From the NCBI GenBank assembly GCA_023249275.1, contig JAHFCV010000002.1, forward strand, positions 1-32,940: a DNA stretch of 32,940 bases. The letters run 5' to 3'. Positions 27,277-32,940 of the stretch are shown in pieces (position 1 is the stretch's first letter; the number at the start of each line of letters is the position of its first letter). The notes beneath the pieces are model-generated. The model searched no databases. It saw only the letters and a program-made list of their open reading frames with translations, and had not been told where the DNA came from. Origin of the DNA: Candidatus Methanoperedens sp. (GTDB lineage Archaea > Halobacteriota > Methanosarcinia > Methanosarcinales > Methanoperedenaceae). Position numbers and translations under genes: made by a program.

Positions 27277-28941
27277 ATGAAACGGTACTTAGCAGTTTTA
27301 ATTATAATTCTCTGGTCTGTAAGTCTGGCATCGGCTGCAAGTTATAGTCCCGGTGACATAGAATGGGCTGCGGCTGTTTCAGGCACCCTTAATAAAGGCG
27401 GAACGCTGACCAACGGGGAGTTTATGGTAAAAGCAATACAATTCCCTTCTCCTGTTCCTGGAATAAAAGATATCAACGGAAACATTGTCCCTGAAACCGA
27501 TGTGGATCCTATGGTCTTGCTTGAGATTTATAAAAATGGCGTCCTCACCAAAGAGCTTATCATGAATCTTCAAAGTGAGGCTTATATCGACCCTGATTAC
27601 GAAGTCAAGATATCCGCTACCGGCTTCCCTGCAAAGAACGCCAGGGGGTGGGTATATGAGTATTATTCCGCCGAACCGCCATGGGCAACCATATCTATCC
27701 AGACAAGGGCAAAGCCAAAACTTGTGGTTGCGGTTACAACAGATAAAACCGAATATACTTCTTACAGCGACATGATAATTACCGCAACAGTGACCGTAAC
27801 AAATAGTGAGGCAAGAGCAAAAAATATTGATGTGTATCTAAACACAGGTGAACTGCAGCTTCGCGGCGGCGATACAAGCCAGCTTCACAAGTATTACTAT
27901 ATGATGGAAGCAGGGACAAGCCAGAGTTTTGCGGTCATACTGGTTGTTCCTGAACTTATCGACCAGAAATCATATACCTTGAGTGTGGATGCGAAAGGCT
28001 TTGATGTTAAGGACATTGAATACAAGGCAGCAAAAACCTCTACTACCGTAATGGTTTCACCAAAACAGAATTATTTTGCTATAAGCAAAGCTGTGAAAGA
28101 CCGCATTTATCTCCAGGACATCGTACCTGTAAGGATTACTGTTGGAAATGGGGGGATGTTTGATATATATAACATCCATGTCACCGACAGCATGAGTGAA
28201 AATTTTGAGTTAAAGTCCAACACATCCTTCCAATGGGACATAGCTGTGCTCAAACCAGGGCAGGAATGGGGAAGGACCTACTCAATAAAACCTCTTGAAA
28301 CAAACCTCAATGGTTTCACTATTCCGGCTGTTACTGCACAATACACAGTTAACAATAAACAATATAGCGCAACATCCGCAACGACAAATGTCATTGTCAA
28401 TGGCCCAAAAATAATCCTGAACAAGACAGTGGATAAGCCGATTGTAAACATAAGCGAAGACGTGACAGTTACAGTGAGTATCAATAACGCCGGTAATATA
28501 GCCACAAAGGCTGAGGTCAAAGATTCATTACCTGAAGGTGTAAGCCTTGTAAGCGGTTCGACCAATCTGGCGTCCACTTTTTTAGAGCTGAACACACCGC
28601 AGGGGTTCAGCTATATCATCAGGATGAATCAGGAGGGGGAAATTAAATTACCTGCTGCCGTGGCTAACTATACCGGAGTTGAGTACAAAGGAATAACACG
28701 GTCGGTATTAAGCTCCGAGAGACCTGTCATTACTGTGATTGATCCCAGTAAAATTACGCCCGCTCCAACCGAGAGCCCGGCTCCTGCCACGGTTGCACCC
28801 ACACCGATAGAAACAACACCCGGTCAAACACCCAGTCCCTCACCAACAAATACTCCTACTCCAACCCCGATAACACCGGGTTTTGGTTCTGTATTTAGCA
28901 TAATTGTGTTGATATTTGCAGCAGCCCACAGGCGCAGATGA
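27277..28941 (+). CDS. Surface protein with DUF11/CARDB-like domain, Pro/Thr-rich linker and PGF-CTERM-like sorting signal
   Basis: Signal peptide; N-terminal domain shared with the 4774 protein (AxxVSGTLxKGGxLTxGEF, FPAKNARGWV.EYY..PPWA, TDKTEYTSYS); C-terminus TPTPTPITPGFGSVFSIIVLIFAAAHRRR. Confidence 0.8.
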   Translation: MKRYLAVLIIILWSVSLASAASYSPGDIEWAAAVSGTLNKGGTLTNGEFMVKAIQFPSPVPGIKDINGNIVPETDVDPMVLLEIYKNGVLTKELIMNLQSEAYIDPDYEVKISATGFPAKNARGWVYEYYSAEPPWATISIQTRAKPKLVVAVTTDKTEYTSYSDMIITATVTVTNSEARAKNIDVYLNTGELQLRGGDTSQLHKYYYMMEAGTSQSFAVILVVPELIDQKSYTLSVDAKGFDVKDIEYKAAKTSTTVMVSPKQNYFAISKAVKDRIYLQDIVPVRITVGNGGMFDIYNIHVTDSMSENFELKSNTSFQWDIAVLKPGQEWGRTYSIKPLETNLNGFTIPAVTAQYTVNNKQYSATSATTNVIVNGPKIILNKTVDKPIVNISEDVTVTVSINNAGNIATKAEVKDSLPEGVSLVSGSTNLASTFLELNTPQGFSYIIRMNQEGEIKLPAAVANYTGVEYKGITRSVLSSERPVITVIDPSKITPAPTESPAPATVAPTPIETTPGQTPSPSPTNTPTPTPITPGFGSVFSIIVLIFAAAHRRR

Positions 28942-29876
28942 GTTCAATCGTTTTTACTCATGGGGATTGCGATGGTATATGCTCAGGTGCTATCGTTAAA
29001 AGCGCGCTTCCTGATTCAACTGTATTTTTTACAAGTCCTGTGAGCATGCTTGGCGAATTGAATAACATCGATAAAAACTACGATAATATTGTGATATGCG
29101 ACATTGCAATCGATGAAAAAACCTCCACGCACCTGGAAAAAAAGTTAAATGAGCTTGCAGAGGTCTCAACAGTAGTTTATATAGATCATCATCCTCTCCC
29201 TGAAAATTGGTATCACTCCGACTGGTTTTACCACGATAACTGTTCAGCATCTGAGCAGGCATACCGTATTTTTGAGAGAAAACTCAGCCGCGATATGAGA
29301 CGTGTTGCGATATACGGCGCCATAGGGGATTTCAGCCAGACCGCATCTGTAAAGAAATGGGAGCACGACTGGGATATACGAACATTGTATTTTTACGCAG
29401 GGGCACTGATACAGGGTATAACATACGCAGGCAGGGATTACGATTACAAAAGAAGGATACTGGATGCGCTTTCAGAGGATATGCCGCCTATCCGGATAGA
29501 AGGGCTTCTTGAAGCCGCAATAATTGCCTCAAGAAAAGAGGAAGAGATAAGGATACAGGTCAGGCAAAAAGTGGTGAAATTAAGAAATCTTGCCTATGTT
29601 ATCGATATTAACGGGTATATGTCAAAAGCCGCCATATATGCAGCATCTTTTGGAGATGCGCTTGTGGGTATATCCTGCGAGTACAGACCGCACAAACATG
29701 TTTATGATTTGAGTATCCGCCTCAGGAACAGCGGGGTGGATTTAAATACAATATTGCGTCGTGTAACGCTTTCCCATGGCGGTACGGGAGGAGGGCATCC
29801 ATTCGCCGGAGGCGCGCGCATCCCTGAAAAAGAACTCGCGGCATTTTTACATGACCTGGATGATGCATTATCATGA
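28938..29876 (+). CDS. DHH/DHHA1-family phosphoesterase
   Basis: FTHGDCDGICSGAI, VVYIDHHPLPENW, GAIGDFSQ, GGTGGGHPFAGGARIP. Confidence 0.85.
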   Translation: MSSIVFTHGDCDGICSGAIVKSALPDSTVFFTSPVSMLGELNNIDKNYDNIVICDIAIDEKTSTHLEKKLNELAEVSTVVYIDHHPLPENWYHSDWFYHDNCSASEQAYRIFERKLSRDMRRVAIYGAIGDFSQTASVKKWEHDWDIRTLYFYAGALIQGITYAGRDYDYKRRILDALSEDMPPIRIEGLLEAAIIASRKEEEIRIQVRQKVVKLRNLAYVIDINGYMSKAAIYAASFGDALVGISCEYRPHKHVYDLSIRLRNSGVDLNTILRRVTLSHGGTGGGHPFAGGARIPEKELAAFLHDLDDALS

Positions 29877-30448
29877 AAAACGTTATGAAAGAAATAGTGT
29901 TCGTGGGGCGTTCAAACGTGGGAAAATCCACGCTTATCAGGGCGCTCACGGGTAAGAAAATCCCTGTAGGCAAACTTCCCGGAGTGACAAGAAAACCCCT
30001 GAAAATTCCTTATCAGAATATACAGATTACCGACATGCCCGGATTTGGATTCATGAGCGGCGCCAGTGAAGAAAGTATGGAAGCTATCAAGGATAATATC
30101 GTCCATTACATAGAGGATAATGCTTCAAATATCGCCCTGGCTGTAATGGTTGTGAATTCGGGTTCGTTTGCCGAGATTGTGGACAGATGGGCTGGAAGAA
30201 ATGAAATACCGGTAGAGGTTGAACTTTACGAGTTTTTGCAGGAGTTAAACATAGATGTTATTGTGGCTGCAAATAAAATAGATAAAGCCGGGAATGTGGA
30301 CGAAACGCTTGATGGGATTGCAGAGCGCCTTGGCATGATGCCTCCATGGAAGCAGTGGCTTGACAAGATAGTGCCCGTGAGCGCAAAAAAAGGAAATGTC
30401 AGGGGGTTAAAAGAGCTTATCCAGAAGAAACTGGAAGGAAAAAAATAG
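29873..30448 (+). CDS. engB: EngB-like GTP-binding protein
   Basis: GRSNVGKSTLIRALTG (P-loop), KLPGVTRKPL, TDMPGFGFM (G3), AANKID (NKxD). Confidence 0.85.
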   Translation: MKNVMKEIVFVGRSNVGKSTLIRALTGKKIPVGKLPGVTRKPLKIPYQNIQITDMPGFGFMSGASEESMEAIKDNIVHYIEDNASNIALAVMVVNSGSFAEIVDRWAGRNEIPVEVELYEFLQELNIDVIVAANKIDKAGNVDETLDGIAERLGMMPPWKQWLDKIVPVSAKKGNVRGLKELIQKKLEGKK

Positions 30449-30457
30449 CATCGGCAA

Positions 30458-31282
30458 TTAGTTTTTCCTGCCTGACATTATAAAAAATCCGTTTCTTTTG
30501 AGCAGCCATTTCAACTGGGAATAAAAGGCTTGAACATTTCCTTTCCGGGTATGAGGATGCGACCCGATGTATGTAATGTTATTTTTATTGAACCAGTCAA
30601 GCACTTCGCCGACAGAGTGATAGCTCTCGTAAGGATTGACGTATTTGTCAGCCGCATAAGCCTGTTCGTGCGTATTTTTAAGTTTTCTCCCGTATATCCG
30701 GCGTTCAACGAACGATATTCTCCTCTCAATGTCTTCGCCTGCGTTCAATTTTATCCACATTCTCCTTACCCTGTGCGTAAGCCTGCCGTACCTGTTATAT
30801 AACCCCACGGTCACGGTTCCGCCGGGTTTGCAAAGGTCAGAAAGTACACGGAAACGCGTATAGGGGTCGCTTGTATGGTGCAGCACCCCGATACCGAAGA
30901 TGTGGTCAAACCTCTTTTCGGTGGTAAATCCTGCAATATCGCACTGGTTGAACTCAACCTCCAAATTGAACTTTTCTGCAAGTTTTCTTCCTTTCGCAAG
31001 TGAGGAGTTGCAAAGGTCAAGCGCAGTAACCCTGGCGCCGTAATATGAAAAATAGCAGGATTTTTCTCCTGTGCCGCAGCCTGCGTCAAGCACTTCTTTT
31101 CCCGAAAGCGAGCCGGGTTCCAGTCCTGCGGTTGCAAGGATTTTTGACATGACGTTGGCGTGGAGTTTATTTACCAGGTCGCGTTCGTTGCGGATGGGGA
31201 GAGAGGGATAAGGGTATCTCTCATACAACTGGTTTACCGAGCGGGCGATTTTGTCCATCCTTCTAACCTCTTTTAAGCGCAT
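30458..31282 (-). CDS. Class I SAM-dependent methyltransferase
   Basis: VLDAGCGTGEKSCYFSYYGARVTALDLCNSSLAKGRK, FDHIFGIGVLHHTSDP. Likely start MDKIARSVNQLYERYPYPSLP. Confidence 0.85.
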   Translation of the reverse strand: MRLKEVRRMDKIARSVNQLYERYPYPSLPIRNERDLVNKLHANVMSKILATAGLEPGSLSGKEVLDAGCGTGEKSCYFSYYGARVTALDLCNSSLAKGRKLAEKFNLEVEFNQCDIAGFTTEKRFDHIFGIGVLHHTSDPYTRFRVLSDLCKPGGTVTVGLYNRYGRLTHRVRRMWIKLNAGEDIERRISFVERRIYGRKLKNTHEQAYAADKYVNPYESYHSVGEVLDWFNKNNITYIGSHPHTRKGNVQAFYSQLKWLLKRNGFFIMSGRKN

Positions 31283-32399
31283 CAGATAATGATTCCATGT
31301 ATTCCTTTGACTGCAATATACTTGGCTTTCTTTCTTCGAAATTTTTTAAAACAGAGCCATACTCAAATTTAATGTTTTCACCGTTATTTTGGATGTCCAC
31401 AGAAACTATGCCGTTTAATATAATAAGAGCGCAGAGCATTATTACAATAAGTCGAGAAAAAGATTTACTTAAAATAATCAGCCCCCAGGGCACGGCAGGA
31501 ATCAAATATGCCGGTTTGGAAGGGTGGTACATGAAAAGCAAGGCATAGACAAATACAACTAATAAACTTAAATTAAACGAGAAATCATTTTTAGGGAATT
31601 TCCTTAGTACAACAAACGCTATGAACAACACCATCATTGCTGGAATACTTAATAATTGAGTGGTTATACCCGAAAACACTTCGTTAAAAGTGATTTCCCT
31701 TGGCGTATATTTCAGAAATTCAAATCCATATATGTAAAGAACTGGAGAAAAAATTACTATCGAAGCAACAATAGCGGTTCCTAAAAATGTATAAATTGTT
31801 TTACTATCACTTTTTTTATGTAACATCCAGTATAGCATGGGTATCACTATCGCCAACGATGTTATTCTGCTGCCTATAGCAAAAGATAATGCAATACCTG
31901 AAAAATAATATTTCTCTGTAAACATGAAGTAAAAAGCCAGCAATATGAACATCAAACCCCACATATAATCCATTGTAATTGTACTATTTATCCAGATTAC
32001 AGGCATAAGTGCGAAGGTAATCACAAGCAGTGCCCTGTATTTAATTTCAAAAATGTTTAAAATCTTCCCAAACAGAAGCACACATGCCAAAGAAACTACT
32101 GCTGTTGCCGTGTTTGTGACTGTCCAGCCGCCATCTATAAGAAGTGAATTTATAATTTCATAAAAAGGAGACCCCGGAAAACGCGAAACCGCATAGACAT
32201 GCTCGTATCGAAGCAAATACGCAGAATTCACAACCGCAAGCACATCCTGGTCTATGGGACTTGTAAATGCACTGAAACCAAGACCTATAAAAGGAATACG
32301 TGAAATAAAAAATATTAAAGCCAGATAAACAATTGCGGGAAACTTAGTTAAATCGCAATCTAATATATCCTTATTAATGCACTTTAAGGAGGACATCAA
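31263..32399 (-). CDS. Polytopic membrane protein, probable GT-C-type glycosyltransferase
   Basis: Multiple TM segments; acidic luminal-loop-like motif SPIDQDVLAVVNSAYLLRYEHVYAVSRFPGSPFYE. Confidence 0.6.
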   Translation of the reverse strand: MMSSLKCINKDILDCDLTKFPAIVYLALIFFISRIPFIGLGFSAFTSPIDQDVLAVVNSAYLLRYEHVYAVSRFPGSPFYEIINSLLIDGGWTVTNTATAVVSLACVLLFGKILNIFEIKYRALLVITFALMPVIWINSTITMDYMWGLMFILLAFYFMFTEKYYFSGIALSFAIGSRITSLAIVIPMLYWMLHKKSDSKTIYTFLGTAIVASIVIFSPVLYIYGFEFLKYTPREITFNEVFSGITTQLLSIPAMMVLFIAFVVLRKFPKNDFSFNLSLLVVFVYALLFMYHPSKPAYLIPAVPWGLIILSKSFSRLIVIMLCALIILNGIVSVDIQNNGENIKFEYGSVLKNFEERKPSILQSKEYMESLSDALKRG

Positions 32400-32478
32400 T
32401 GCAATATTTGCATGCCCTGTAATTAAACACTTCTAAAAAAGAAAAGGTGAAGGGATTTCTCCCTTCGAATTTATATAT

Positions 32479-32940
32479 TTACTTTCTCTGTCTCAACACG
32501 AGGTATGCCACTGCAAGCAAGCCTGCAATTGCGAACACTGCCTCAAAGCCCGGCTCTTTTGGAGTCGTTGCGGCTGGTTTGGCTGTTGTCGCTGCTGCAG
32601 TTGTCTCGACTGGTGCTGCTGTTGTTGTAACTGCCGTGACTTTTGCTGTTGCATTCACTTTCGGTGTTACGCCTGGTGTTACTCCGACACTGGGTGTTTC
32701 GCCTGGTGTTGGTGTTACGCCTGCGCCAATCTGGTATTGGACCATGGGGTAGAATCTTGTGGTGTCGTTATCCGCTGTCCTGAACTTCATATCACCCATG
32801 ATGTCAACAGTGGTATCCCTGGAAAGGGATATTGTTCTGTCCTTGTTATTGAGGTTTATGCTGTTGTCATCTGCTGTTCTTACTTCCAGGTTGCCGAACA
32901 CATCTGATGTCTTGACCTCTGTGACAGATGTATCGATTGC
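32479..32940 (-). CDS. C-terminal part of an S-layer-type protein with PGF-CTERM-like sorting signal (continues past right edge)
   Basis: Frame stays open to 32940 (...AIDTSVTEVKTSDVFGNLEVRTADDN...). KFRTADNDTTRFYPMV, GVTP-rich linker, then TTPKEPGFEAVFAIAGLLAVAYLVLRQRK. Confidence 0.7.
   Translation of the reverse strand, partial: AIDTSVTEVKTSDVFGNLEVRTADDNSINLNNKDRTISLSRDTTVDIMGDMKFRTADNDTTRFYPMVQYQIGAGVTPTPGETPSVGVTPGVTPKVNATAKVTAVTTTAAPVETTAAATTAKPAATTPKEPGFEAVFAIAGLLAVAYLVLRQRK

Noticed and set aside
1-32940. CRISPR arrays, rRNA and tRNA genes
   Set aside because: No regularly spaced direct repeats, rRNA motifs or tRNA cloverleaf signatures noticed by eye. tRNAscan-SE, Infernal and a CRISPR finder would be needed to exclude them formally.

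Overview
The window comes from a methane-metabolising archaeon, most consistent with a Methanosarcinales / 'Ca. Methanoperedens'-like lineage. This is inferred from gene content only. A complete mtrEDCBAFGH operon (Na+-translocating methyl-H4MPT:CoM methyltransferase) and a methanogenesis-marker-8-like gene lie near futalosine-pathway menaquinone genes (mqnB, mqnD), PGF-CTERM/S-layer-type surface proteins and an MC1 chromatin protein. Other recognisable genes are a gltB1-type glutamine amidotransferase (cut by the left edge), an inverted HdrB-HdrC fusion, larC, a TerC-like/DUF475 membrane protein, a Cu+ P-type ATPase with three metal-binding domains, an NhaP-type antiporter, purN-glyA-folD, tandem RGG + CxxC-x17-CxxC proteins, a DHH phosphoesterase, an EngB-like GTPase, a methyltransferase and a GT-C-like membrane protein. 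The supplied ORF track misses at least two likely genes: a 56-aa Sec61-beta (4033..4203, minus) and a Cys-rich microprotein (about 23124..23285, plus). The most unusual accessory stretch is about 2.6-8.0 kb. It holds an AT-rich trio of small secreted/membrane proteins, a duplicated and decayed promoter/start region before a transposase-like Zn-ribbon/HTH gene that overlaps a repeat-bearing secreted protein gene, and a lipoate-ligase-like protein with an altered signature motif. No rRNA, tRNA or CRISPR array was recognised by eye.
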